Assembly (NCBI RefSeq): GCF_001748225.1
Contig: NZ_BDFE01000009.1
Span: 1 to 64,000, forward strand
Reading direction: 5' to 3'
DNA length: 64,000 bases
Source of the DNA: Desulfoplanes formicivorans
GTDB taxonomy: Bacteria; Desulfobacterota; Desulfovibrionia; Desulfovibrionales; Desulfomicrobiaceae
Shown piece after piece: positions 34,089-42,665 of this stretch. Position 1 is the stretch's first letter. The number at the start of each line of letters is the position of its first letter. The position numbers and the translations under genes were made by a program. The notes below the pieces were generated by a model. The model worked only from the letters and a program-made list of their open reading frames with translations. It was not told the DNA's origin and did no database searches.

Positions 34089-34952
34089 ATGGTTTTTAAC
34101 AAGGGTTTTCTGCTGGGCCTGATACTCATGGTTTTGGGAACAGGCTCGGTACTCCATGCTGCAACCGGGGTTGAGCTGACAGCACCCCATACCGTGTACA
34201 GGGGGCAGGCCTTTGTGTGCCGGTTCACGCCGGTGAACGGGGGGAGCAACTATCAGCTGACATGGCTGGACAAGACTCTGGATGTTGCCGTGGGCGCCGG
34301 GGATCCGGTGGTGGAAGTGCTGCTGGGAGTGGGATTGACCCGCCAACCCGTAGCGGAGACTCTGGAGTTGTCCTGCATGCGGGACGCCCGCAAGCTTACC
34401 GCCCGGCAAACCATCAAGGTGGAGGACAAGGAGTATCCGGTTCAACGCCTCACGTTGCCCAGGAAGATGGTTCACCTGTCCCCGGAAAATCTTGCGCGAT
34501 ATCACAGAGAAAAAAAAGAGATTTCAACGATCCTGAAGGGCCGCAGCAAGGGGCGCTTCTGGTCCCTTCCCCTGACTCGACCGGTTCCAGGAGGTGTTTC
34601 TTCGGCCTTTGGGCTGCGTCGCATCATCAATGACGAGCCCCGTTCTCCTCATCGGGGAGTGGATTTCCGAGGCGGCATGGGTGTGCCTGTCAAGGCCTGT
34701 GCCGACGGCATTGTGGATCTTGTTGCCGACCACTATTTTTCAGGTCGGTCCGTGTATCTTGATCATGGCCAGGGCGTCATGAGTATGTATTTCCATCTGT
34801 CCCGCATTGATGTGAAGGAAGGACAGGTGGTGCGCAAGGGCGAGGTTGTCGGAGCCATGGGCAGGACTGGACGGGCCACAGGGCCGCATCTGCATTTTGG
34901 CTTGTATCTGCTTGGTGAACCCGTGGACCCCATGCCGTTGTTTGGCGAATAG
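34089..34952 (+). CDS. M23-family (LytM/LasA-type) cell-wall metallopeptidase
   Basis: 287 aa with a Sec signal peptide (residues 1-25, ending near HAATG). N-terminal half is a beta-rich region (LTAPHTVYRGQAFVCRFTP) like the peptidase M23 N-terminal Ig-like fold. The LytM domain has all zinc ligands: HRGVDFRG (H and D) and the downstream HLHFG. It probably cleaves peptidoglycan cross-bridges in the periplasm or activates an amidase. It lies between xseA and xseB on the same strand. Confidence 0.9.
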   Translation: MVFNKGFLLGLILMVLGTGSVLHAATGVELTAPHTVYRGQAFVCRFTPVNGGSNYQLTWLDKTLDVAVGAGDPVVEVLLGVGLTRQPVAETLELSCMRDARKLTARQTIKVEDKEYPVQRLTLPRKMVHLSPENLARYHREKKEISTILKGRSKGRFWSLPLTRPVPGGVSSAFGLRRIINDEPRSPHRGVDFRGGMGVPVKACADGIVDLVADHYFSGRSVYLDHGQGVMSMYFHLSRIDVKEGQVVRKGEVVGAMGRTGRATGPHLHFGLYLLGEPVDPMPLFGE

Positions 34953-34999
34953 GTGCGGGTGTACGGTTTGTGGTCATTTGAAAGGGGAAGGAACGCTTC

Positions 35000-35245
35000 A
35001 TGGACAACACGCAGGATTCCTTTGAAAAGAAACTGACGGCGCTGCAGGACATCGTGGCCCAGCTGGAAACGGGTGAACCCGAGCTGGAAAAAGGGGTGGA
35101 ACTTTTCAAGCAGGGGGTCACCCTGGCTCGAGAGTGTCGCACAGAGCTCGAACAGGCCAAAAAGGAGGTTCGGGTTCTGGTGGATAACATGTGGAAGGAT
35201 TTCGATGACCAAGAGGAAGATGATGGCCGTGATTCCCGCGATTAA
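35000..35245 (+). CDS. xseB: Exodeoxyribonuclease VII small subunit
   Basis: 81 aa helical protein of normal XseB length, with FEKKLTALQDIVAQLETGEPELEKGVELFKQG, the family core written here in part: the motif LEKGVELFKQG is diagnostic. AAGGGGAAGGA precedes the ATG. Overlaps the start of ispA by about 40 bp, a common xseB-ispA-dxs arrangement. Confidence 0.95.
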   Translation: MDNTQDSFEKKLTALQDIVAQLETGEPELEKGVELFKQGVTLARECRTELEQAKKEVRVLVDNMWKDFDDQEEDDGRDSRD

Positions 35246-36116
35246 ACAGGAACTTGCCGCACGCGGCAGTCAGGTTGAGACCTTTCTGGCGACCTGCCTG
35301 CACGATCCTGCCGTACCCGCTCATCTGACGTCGGCCATGGAGTACAGTCTGCTTGCGGGCGGCAAGCGTCTCAGGCCGGTTTTGTGCCTGACATGCGCTG
35401 CTCTTGCGGGAGAAATCATGGAGAATGTTCTTCCCTTTGCCGCAGGGATCGAATGCATTCATACCTATTCCCTGATCCATGATGACCTGCCGGCCATGGA
35501 CGATGATGATCTGCGAAGGGGCAAACCCTCAAGTCACAAGCAGTTTGGCGAGGCCATGGCCATTCTGGCCGGAGACGGGCTGCACTGCGAAGCCTTTACC
35601 CTGATGCTTCAAGCCAATGTCTCGGCCGACCGTCTTGTTGCGGCCATGCGGGTCATGGCTCATGCGGCCGGAAGTCGGGGCATGGTCGGAGGGCAGGTTC
35701 TGGACATGGAATATACGGGCCGTTCGGATATTTCCCTGCAGGGGCTGCGTTCCATGCACGCCATGAAAACCGGTGCCCTGATCCGGGCGTCTTGTGAATG
35801 TGGCGTCATTCTGGGCGGAGGATCTGACCACGAACAGGCGCAGGTCCGTTGTTTTGGTGAACATCTGGGGCTGGCTTTTCAGGTGGTTGACGATGTTCTG
35901 GATGTTGTCGGTAGCGAACAGGAACTGGGGAAACCCGTTGGCAGTGATCAGGTGGCCGACAAAAACACCTATCCCCGTCATCTGGGGCTGGATGCGAGCA
36001 TGGAGCTTGCCCGCACGCAGGTCAAACAGGCCTGTGATGCCCTGGCCGTATTTCATGGGCCGCACAAGGATTTTTTGACGGGTCTGGCCGAATATGTCCT
36101 GGCCCGGGCATGTTGA
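35205..36116 (+). CDS. ispA: Polyprenyl (farnesyl/geranyl-type) diphosphate synthase IspA
   Basis: About 303 aa; start at 35205 after GGAAGGA, with ATGs at 35220 and 35223 as alternatives. First aspartate-rich motif DDLPAMDDDDLRRG and second VVDDVLD are intact, with GGKRLRP for IPP binding. Chain length cannot be fixed with certainty but the short-chain (C15) farnesyl type fits the xseB-ispA-dxs context. Confidence 0.94.
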   Translation: MTKRKMMAVIPAIKQELAARGSQVETFLATCLHDPAVPAHLTSAMEYSLLAGGKRLRPVLCLTCAALAGEIMENVLPFAAGIECIHTYSLIHDDLPAMDDDDLRRGKPSSHKQFGEAMAILAGDGLHCEAFTLMLQANVSADRLVAAMRVMAHAAGSRGMVGGQVLDMEYTGRSDISLQGLRSMHAMKTGALIRASCECGVILGGGSDHEQAQVRCFGEHLGLAFQVVDDVLDVVGSEQELGKPVGSDQVADKNTYPRHLGLDASMELARTQVKQACDALAVFHGPHKDFLTGLAEYVLARAC

Positions 36117-36150
36117 ATCCTTTCCAACCACAAAGAGAGCAGATACTGGT

Positions 36151-38067
36151 ATGAAGACCATGCAACAGCCGCTGTACACCCGGACCGACGGACTCGCTTC
36201 CCTCACATCTCCCACGGATATCCGGAAACTGGGGTTCGAGGAGCTTGCTTCCCTTGCCACTGAACTTCGTGAGATCATCATTCAGACGGTTTCCAGAACG
36301 GGCGGTCATCTTGCCCCGTCCCTCGGGGTAGTCGAACTGACCCTGGCACTGCTCAAGTCCTTTCATGCCGATCAGGACAGATTCATCTGGGACGTGGGCC
36401 ATCAGGCCTACGCCTACAAGCTGCTGACGGGCCGTTTGGACCGCTTTCATACCCTGCGGCAGCTCGGCGGCATCAGCGGGTTTCCGCGTTGTGATGAAAG
36501 TCCGTACGATTGTTTTGGTGTTGGCCATTCAAGCACTTCCATTTCCGCTGGTTTGGGCATGGTCGTGGCCAGAGATCTGAACCGTTTGCGTCACCATGTG
36601 GTTTCCATCATCGGTGACGGGTCCATGACCGCAGGATTGGCCTACGAAGGCCTCAATCAGGCCGGAGGGTTGGAGAAAAATTTCATTGTTGTCCTCAACG
36701 ACAACGAGATGTCCATTTCCAAGAACGTTGGGGCCCTGTCATCCTTCCTGAGCAAGCGGTTTGCTTCCCGTTGGGTCATGCGGCTCAAAAAGGAAACCGA
36801 GGCGTGGATCAACCAGATTCCCAAAATCGGCACCGAACTTGTGGGCTATCTCAAGCGGGGCGAGGATTCCTTCAAGGGCTTCTTCACGCCGGGCATGCTG
36901 TTTGAGGCCTTTGACTTTACCTATGTGGGACCCATCAATGGTCATGACATTCGAGAACTGGTTTCCGTGTTCAATCGGGTCAAGCAGCTGGAAGGCCCCA
37001 TCCTCGTCCATGTGTTGACCAAAAAGGGCAAGGGGTACGAGCCTGCGGAAAAAAATCCCACCCATTTCCACGGTGTGGGCTGCTTCGAGCCTGAAACAGG
37101 GAAGGCCAAAAAATTCGCGGCCTGTTCCCTGCCGTCGTATACTGATATTTTTGGCAAGACCCTGTGTGAGCTGGCCGCCAAGGATGACAAGATTGTCGCC
37201 ATTACCGCGGCCATGCCCGAAGGCACGGGGTTGACCCATTTTGCCCGGACCTTTCCCGACAGGTTTTTTGATGTGGGCATTTGCGAACAGCATGCAGTGA
37301 CGTTTGCTGCGGGTCTGGCCGCCCAGGGGTTCAAGCCGGTGGTGGCCATTTATTCCACCTTTTTGCAACGGGCCTATGACCAGATTGTCCACGATGTCTG
37401 CCTGCAGAACCTGAACGTGACTTTGTGTCTCGACCGGGGTGGGCTGGTGGGCGAGGACGGCGCCACCCACCATGGGGTGTTTGATTTTGCCTACCTTCGA
37501 CATATACCCAACATGTCGATCATGGCCCCCAAGGACGAGGCCGAACTGGCAACCCTTTTGCGAACGGCCATAGCCCATCCCGGTCCTGCTGCCCTGCGCT
37601 ATCCCCGCGGTGTGGGTACGGGTGCTGTCCCGGACAGGAACGGGGTGTCCATCCCCCTGGGGCAGGGAGAATTGATCAAGGATGGAACGGATGGCTGTGT
37701 CATTGCCGTGGGCAGCAGGGTACATCCGGCCCTGGAGGCGATCCAGGAACTCGAGGCCGAGCACAAGTGCTCTTTTGCCTTGTACAATCTTCGTTTTGTC
37801 AAGCCCTTGCCCCAGAAGGACCTTGTGGATCTGGCCGGCCGTTTTGCCTCGTTTGTGCTGGTGGAGGAAGGTACGCTGGCTGGCGGAATGAGCTCTGCGG
37901 TGCTGGAATGCTGGACAGACCATGGTGTACTGAATGGTCAAGCCATCAAACGGCTGGGCATACCTGACGTGTTTGTGGAACATGGGGCGCAAAAGGATCT
38001 TCGGCGGTTGGTGGGGATCGGCAAGCAGGGCATCAGGAAAGCCTGTCTGGCAATGACAGCTGGATAG
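36151..38067 (+). CDS. dxs: 1-deoxy-D-xylulose-5-phosphate synthase
   Basis: 638 aa thiamine-diphosphate enzyme, first step of the MEP pathway (pyruvate + glyceraldehyde-3-phosphate). Family motifs: GGHLAPSLGVVELTLAL, WDVGHQAYAYKLLTGR, the ThDP/Mg site GDGSMTAGLAYEGLNQ ... NDNEMSIS, the catalytic glutamate region DVGICEQHAVTFAAGLA and DRGGLVGEDGATHHG. Start at 36151 or 36160. It closes the isoprenoid part of the cluster, 35 bp after ispA. Confidence 0.97.
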   Translation: MKTMQQPLYTRTDGLASLTSPTDIRKLGFEELASLATELREIIIQTVSRTGGHLAPSLGVVELTLALLKSFHADQDRFIWDVGHQAYAYKLLTGRLDRFHTLRQLGGISGFPRCDESPYDCFGVGHSSTSISAGLGMVVARDLNRLRHHVVSIIGDGSMTAGLAYEGLNQAGGLEKNFIVVLNDNEMSISKNVGALSSFLSKRFASRWVMRLKKETEAWINQIPKIGTELVGYLKRGEDSFKGFFTPGMLFEAFDFTYVGPINGHDIRELVSVFNRVKQLEGPILVHVLTKKGKGYEPAEKNPTHFHGVGCFEPETGKAKKFAACSLPSYTDIFGKTLCELAAKDDKIVAITAAMPEGTGLTHFARTFPDRFFDVGICEQHAVTFAAGLAAQGFKPVVAIYSTFLQRAYDQIVHDVCLQNLNVTLCLDRGGLVGEDGATHHGVFDFAYLRHIPNMSIMAPKDEAELATLLRTAIAHPGPAALRYPRGVGTGAVPDRNGVSIPLGQGELIKDGTDGCVIAVGSRVHPALEAIQELEAEHKCSFALYNLRFVKPLPQKDLVDLAGRFASFVLVEEGTLAGGMSSAVLECWTDHGVLNGQAIKRLGIPDVFVEHGAQKDLRRLVGIGKQGIRKACLAMTAG

Positions 38068-38171
38068 AAGGAAGACATCGTATCCTTCCCGGGAACGTGT
38101 TGTGTTGACGGGCAAAAAATTGTATGCCCGCATGTGGTTGGGTACATCGGCCAATACAACCCGGAGGAGGC

Positions 38172-41100
38172 ATGGGAAGGATGCTTGATGCGTGGCGTGG
38201 TTTGCACGGGGGGATGAAAACCCTCGTTATTCTGCTAGGCCTTTTTGTGGTATACACGGCCCTGGGCTTCATGGCCGTGCCACCCATTGCCCAATCGGTT
38301 CTGAGTGCCAGGCTGGAACAGGCCCTGTCCCGGCGAGTGGTCATTAAAAAAATAGAATGCAACCCCCTGACCTTGCGGGCGCAGGTTCAGGGGGTTGTCG
38401 TGTATGGTACGGACAACAGCACCGTTGAGATGTCTCTGGATCGCCTTGACGTGGATGTGCAGGCCGTGTCGGTTTTTCGCGGCGCCATTGTGGTCAAACG
38501 GCTTGTTCTGGATACTCCTTCGGTATTTGTTCATGTTCTGGATGCCTCCGGCCGGACCAATCTGACGGATCTGGTTGCTGGTGACGGCAATCAGGAACCC
38601 GAGCCCGAAGAGTCATCAGAAGCCGGGTCGCTTTTCCCGGTGATCATCAGGGATTTTGCCTGCATCAATGGCACCCTGCGCGTGCAGGACGATCCCAGGT
38701 CCGTGAACCATCTGATCGACGGGATCGAACTGTTTGTGCCCTATTTTTCAACCCATTCCAAAGATCTTGGAACCCAGATCCTTCCTCGTCTTGCGTTTCG
38801 TCTCAACAAGACTCCCTTTGAGATCCAGGGAACATCCACCCCCTTTGCCTCTTCCCGACGTACGGAATTCGATCTGAGCGAAGCCGGGCTCGATCTGACC
38901 GCTTTCTGGAAGTACGTGCCCATCGGCCCTCAGCTTACCCTTGTTTCGGGTCGGGCCACTACCGACCTTTCCCTGCTGATCGAAGAGTCCGACACGGGCG
39001 ATCACCCCCTGAGTCTGTTTCTCGCAGGCCAGATCGAGCTGGATGATGCCCAGCTGAGCCATCAGCGGGACGGAACCATCCTTTCCTGTCACAAACTGGT
39101 GGTCCCGGTAACGCGGTTCGACTGGCTGCGCCGGGAAATCGCCTTTGCCAACATTCGTGTCCAGGACCCCTTTGTTGCCGTGATCCGCGAGAGCGCGGAC
39201 GTGATCAACTGGCAGCGGTATGTTCAGGAGATCCAGGGGAGGGTGCCCGGCGGGAACAACACCACGGCAGCTGCTGGCCCGGACCAACCGTCCATGGACA
39301 TCAGTGCCTCCTCCATTCTGGTGGAAAATGGTCGGATTCATTTCAGGGACAAGGTGGTGGATCAGGGATTTGAAACGGATATTGCTCCCTTGAACGTGGA
39401 GATCAGGGATTTTGATACCCGGGCCCAGGCTGTTTCCCGGGTCCGGCTGGATGCAGGGACCAGTCAGGGAGCCTCTCTGGCCCTCACGGCCGATGTGGTG
39501 GTGACCCCGTTTGCCTGCAACGGTACCACCAGCCTGGACAATGCGACCATACCGGCCTTTGCTTCCTATTATGCCCGGTATCTCCCCTTGGAATTGTACC
39601 GGGGTCAAGGCCGGATTGCTTCGGGATTTGTCATCACACAGGACAATGGCCTGGATATGCAATGGAACAATGTCCAGGTGCATCTTGCCGACATGCAGTT
39701 GCGCAAACCCGGTGCTCCCAAACCGTGCATCGGCTTCGACACCCTTTCCCTGGAGGGGGGCAGCATTGATCTGACAGGGCGTCGTGTGGGGTTTGTCCAT
39801 GCCATGTTGACGGTCCCGCGGGTGGTGCTTGAACGGGATTCCCACGGGAAGGTGGACCTTGTGACCCTGTTTGCCGGGCATGCCCGGCAGGCCAATGGGG
39901 AAACACCACCGGCAGAAGACGTGCCCGCAGAATCCGTTCCCTGGCAGATTGCCATTGGGCAGGTGCACTGTGCCGACGGGTATGTGGAATTCAGGGATCA
40001 TGCGGTGAAGCAAAGAGTTGTGAACCAGGTCGGGGATGTGGACCTGGACCTTGTCGGAGTGAGCACGGATCCCGAGCAGTCCGTCGGGTTTACCCTGGCC
40101 GCGGTTGTCAACCAGGGCGGGACCGTCCGGGCCAAAGGCACGGTGATTCCCGCAACCCTTGGTTCGACGGGGGATCTGGATATATCGCGACTCGGCATTG
40201 CCCCCATAACCCCCTATCTTCCCGAATCCATGCACATTGACGTGGGAAGTGGGCGCTTGGATCTTGCCGGAAGCTGGGATTTCGCGGGGCAGAAGAGCAT
40301 GACCGGTACCATCCGGGGAAATATCCGCATGGCCGATGTCATGTTCAGCGAATCCGGAAACAAAAGCAGACTGGCCGGGTTTGACGCCCTTGAGGTGAAT
40401 GGGATCCAACTGGGCCTTGAGCCCCGCGTCCTGTCCGTGGACCGTGTTGTTGTAACCAGTCCGGATATGATCCTGGCCAAAGACGAGCAGGGCATCCTCA
40501 ATCTGGCCCGGGTGTTGGGCGGCACAAACCGGGACAGGGATTCTCCGTCATCCAAGACCACCGCGCAAGGAAACACACAGCCCTACTGGTTTCGGGATAT
40601 GGACATCAACAGGGTGCAGGTCTCCCAGGGACGGGTCGATTTTCACGATCACTCCCTGTCTCCGCATTTTACGGTCAATCTGGACAAGATCAGTCTTGAT
40701 CTTCGTCATGTATCCCTGGATCCCGCCAAGCGGGCCCAACTGGATCTGAACGCCACCCTGAACGATCATGCCCCTGTCTCCCTGCGTGGGGACATCAGTC
40801 CGTTGCGTCAGCCTGTTGCCTCGAATCTGCTGGTGCGTCTTTCCCACATGGACATGACCAGCCTGACTCCCTACACCCTCAAGTCCCTGGCCTATCCCAT
40901 TGTGCAGGGCAAGCTGAACTGGAACGGGAAATTCGTTACCGAGGCGAATGTGCTTGATGCGACCAACACCTTTTTTGTTCAGCAGTTTCAACTGGGGGAC
41001 AAGGTGGACTCGCCCGATGCCGTGAATGTGCCCATCAAGCTCGGGCTGGCTTTGCTTCAGGATGGCAACGGCGATCTGACCCTGGATGTTCCCGTGCATG

Positions 41101-41771
41101 GCCGGCTGGATGATCCCCAATTCCGTCTCGGCGGGCTGATTTTCAAGGCCATTATCGGCATTTTTTCCAAGATTGCCACGGCACCCTTCGCCCTTATCGG
41201 GGCCATGTTCGGCGGAGGGGATGACTTGAGTCATCTTGATTACGGCCCCGGCCAATCCATGCTTTCCCCGGCAAGCAGGATCAAGCTGGATACCATGATA
41301 ACGGCCCTGACCAAGCGGCCCAAACTCAGGGTTTTTGTTTCGGGTATGGTTGATGCGGATGCGGATCGCCTGGCCCTTGAACACGACGCCTTCATGCGCA
41401 AGCTCAAGGAGAGGAAACATGATGCGGGCAAGGACAAGGCGTTGGACGTCAACAAGGTGACCATTGCCCCGGATGAGTACATGACCTGGCTGTTTGAGGC
41501 CTACAAGGCAACGCCGGGCAAAAAGCCGCGCAGGTTCGGCAGGGTGGTCCGGCCCAGTCAGGAGGCCATGGAGCAGGCGGTCCGCCAGCACATCTCCATC
41601 GGGCAGGACGATCTTTTGGATCTGGCCAATCAACGAGCACGCGGCGTGCAGCAGTATCTTCTGGAAAAGGGAAATATTGCCCCGGACCGGGTTTTTGTCA
41701 CCTCTTCGAAATTTGCTTCAGGAGATGAAGACCAGCCCGGTATGCGGGTTGACCTGTCTTTGGGAAAATGA
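38172..41771 (+). CDS. Giant AsmA-like / DUF748 envelope protein
   Basis: 1199 aa. One N-terminal TM (about residues 20-40, MKTLVILLGLFVVYTALGFM) anchors a very long beta-rich periplasmic repeat protein (segments such as VVVKRLVLDTPSVFVHVLDASG, IALSVTLNDH-like strands), typical of DUF748/AsmA-like proteins, which are thought to bridge the envelope and move lipids. The C-terminus (RARGVQQYLLEKGNIAPDRVFVTSS) resembles an OmpA-like peptidoglycan-contact end. The start at 38172 or 38181 is uncertain because the GGAGGAGG site is very close to the first. Function is inferred from architecture only. Confidence 0.82.
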   Translation: MGRMLDAWRGLHGGMKTLVILLGLFVVYTALGFMAVPPIAQSVLSARLEQALSRRVVIKKIECNPLTLRAQVQGVVVYGTDNSTVEMSLDRLDVDVQAVSVFRGAIVVKRLVLDTPSVFVHVLDASGRTNLTDLVAGDGNQEPEPEESSEAGSLFPVIIRDFACINGTLRVQDDPRSVNHLIDGIELFVPYFSTHSKDLGTQILPRLAFRLNKTPFEIQGTSTPFASSRRTEFDLSEAGLDLTAFWKYVPIGPQLTLVSGRATTDLSLLIEESDTGDHPLSLFLAGQIELDDAQLSHQRDGTILSCHKLVVPVTRFDWLRREIAFANIRVQDPFVAVIRESADVINWQRYVQEIQGRVPGGNNTTAAAGPDQPSMDISASSILVENGRIHFRDKVVDQGFETDIAPLNVEIRDFDTRAQAVSRVRLDAGTSQGASLALTADVVVTPFACNGTTSLDNATIPAFASYYARYLPLELYRGQGRIASGFVITQDNGLDMQWNNVQVHLADMQLRKPGAPKPCIGFDTLSLEGGSIDLTGRRVGFVHAMLTVPRVVLERDSHGKVDLVTLFAGHARQANGETPPAEDVPAESVPWQIAIGQVHCADGYVEFRDHAVKQRVVNQVGDVDLDLVGVSTDPEQSVGFTLAAVVNQGGTVRAKGTVIPATLGSTGDLDISRLGIAPITPYLPESMHIDVGSGRLDLAGSWDFAGQKSMTGTIRGNIRMADVMFSESGNKSRLAGFDALEVNGIQLGLEPRVLSVDRVVVTSPDMILAKDEQGILNLARVLGGTNRDRDSPSSKTTAQGNTQPYWFRDMDINRVQVSQGRVDFHDHSLSPHFTVNLDKISLDLRHVSLDPAKRAQLDLNATLNDHAPVSLRGDISPLRQPVASNLLVRLSHMDMTSLTPYTLKSLAYPIVQGKLNWNGKFVTEANVLDATNTFFVQQFQLGDKVDSPDAVNVPIKLGLALLQDGNGDLTLDVPVHGRLDDPQFRLGGLIFKAIIGIFSKIATAPFALIGAMFGGGDDLSHLDYGPGQSMLSPASRIKLDTMITALTKRPKLRVFVSGMVDADADRLALEHDAFMRKLKERKHDAGKDKALDVNKVTIAPDEYMTWLFEAYKATPGKKPRRFGRVVRPSQEAMEQAVRQHISIGQDDLLDLANQRARGVQQYLLEKGNIAPDRVFVTSSKFASGDEDQPGMRVDLSLGK

Positions 41772-41879
41772 ATGCTTCAATGCAGTGTATCCTGACCCCT
41801 TTGGAAGAAGCCTTTGGAAAGGGAACGCCACCGCCGTTGCATGGATCAATACAGGATCGGATGGGCATGACAAGGCAAC

Positions 41880-41931
41880 GCTCTGTTCCTGACCGGTCAC
41901 GAGGATGGTCATGATTTGACGGGAACAGAGG
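41880..41931. repeat. Inverted repeat downstream of the DUF748 gene
   Basis: CTCTGTTCC near 41880 pairs with GGAACAGAG near 41923, enclosing a second small palindrome TGACCGGTCA. There is no T run, so it is reported as a hairpin of unknown role in the 256-bp gap before the small peptide gene. Nothing else was found in that gap. Confidence 0.4.
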
Positions 41932-42027
41932 GGAAAGGTAGATTCCGGACTTTGAGCAACCCGGTCACGCACGTTGCAATGGTTTTCCCATGGGCGTGCG
42001 GCGCGGACAGCACTTCCTGGAGGGAGT

Positions 42028-42117
42028 ATGAATATCTGGATATTGACCCTGTGCGGGTTCCTTGTCGGCGGGCTCATTGCCTATGCCCTGTACAAGAATA
42101 TAAACGGAAACTGGTAG
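42028..42117 (+). CDS. Putative 29-residue single-TM membrane peptide
   Basis: Translates as MNIWILTLCGFLVGGLIAYA followed by LYKNINGNW, then TAG. GGAGGGAG ends one base before the ATG (GGAGG core at 42019-42023), a strong ribosome site. Residues 3-22 form one hydrophobic helix with a short polar C-tail, the profile of bacterial small membrane proteins. No homologue is recognised. It lies between the DUF748 gene and an unknown gene on the same strand. Confidence 0.55.
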   Translation: MNIWILTLCGFLVGGLIAYALYKNINGNW

Positions 42118-42246
42118 AGCAAAGGCGATGCCGGGTTGCATTTGAGGCGGTCGAATTGATTGTGTGGGCCGGGGTGCTTGTCCAAACAGGTCGGGCCCCA
42201 CGTGAGCAGGCAAGAGAACATGATGATCATGATGCGAGGAGACAAC

Positions 42247-42570
42247 GTGGCAACGAGTGAAGCAAGCAAAAAATTCAAATTCATGTGTGATGAAATCGAG
42301 GGCTATCTTTTTGATATCAGGCGGGCCATGGATATTTATGAAGGACTGGTGCGCAGGGAAAGTCCGGAATCTGCCATTGAGGTGCGCAAACAATTCGACG
42401 CGGTGATCCAGCGGATCAATGCATTGCGTGACGCAGGCCGGTCCATGGAGTTGCCCGAAGGTCTGGAACCTCTCAAGGAATCCGTGGCCTTGTGCAAGGA
42501 TGCCTTGAAGCGGGTCAAGGTCGGGGTGAATCAGTTTTCCCAAACCGAGATCCATGTCGAACCGCATTGA
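42247..42570 (+). CDS. Hypothetical helical protein, function unknown
   Basis: 107 aa from a GTG at 42247 placed 5 nt after AGGAG; the upstream ATGs in the same frame lack such a site and are not protein-like. All-helical and soluble, with regular heptad-like charge pattern (KKFKFMCDEIEGYLFDIRRA, KDALKRVKVGVNQFSQTE). No family recognised. Followed by a strong terminator. Confidence 0.7.
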   Translation: MATSEASKKFKFMCDEIEGYLFDIRRAMDIYEGLVRRESPESAIEVRKQFDAVIQRINALRDAGRSMELPEGLEPLKESVALCKDALKRVKVGVNQFSQTEIHVEPH

Positions 42571-42605
42571 ACCACGGTTCGACTCCTTTTATACAGATCC
42601 GTCAG

Positions 42606-42644
42606 CGCGGTCGTCCCCCAGGTTCGGGACGGCCGCGTTTTTTT
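42606..42644 (+). terminator. Intrinsic terminator
   Basis: GCGGTCGTCCC pairs with GGGACGGCCGC (11 bp with one G-T pair) and is followed by seven T at 42638-42644. It ends the plus-strand unit before the convergent sensor gene. Confidence 0.9.
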
Positions 42645-42665
42645 CATGCCTGGCATTGTCCTGGA

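Noticed and set aside
38748-41633. Long minus-strand frames of 553 and 361 codons
   Set aside because: Antisense to the DUF748 gene, which has a clear start, TM anchor and family pattern; these are shadows in GC-rich sequence.
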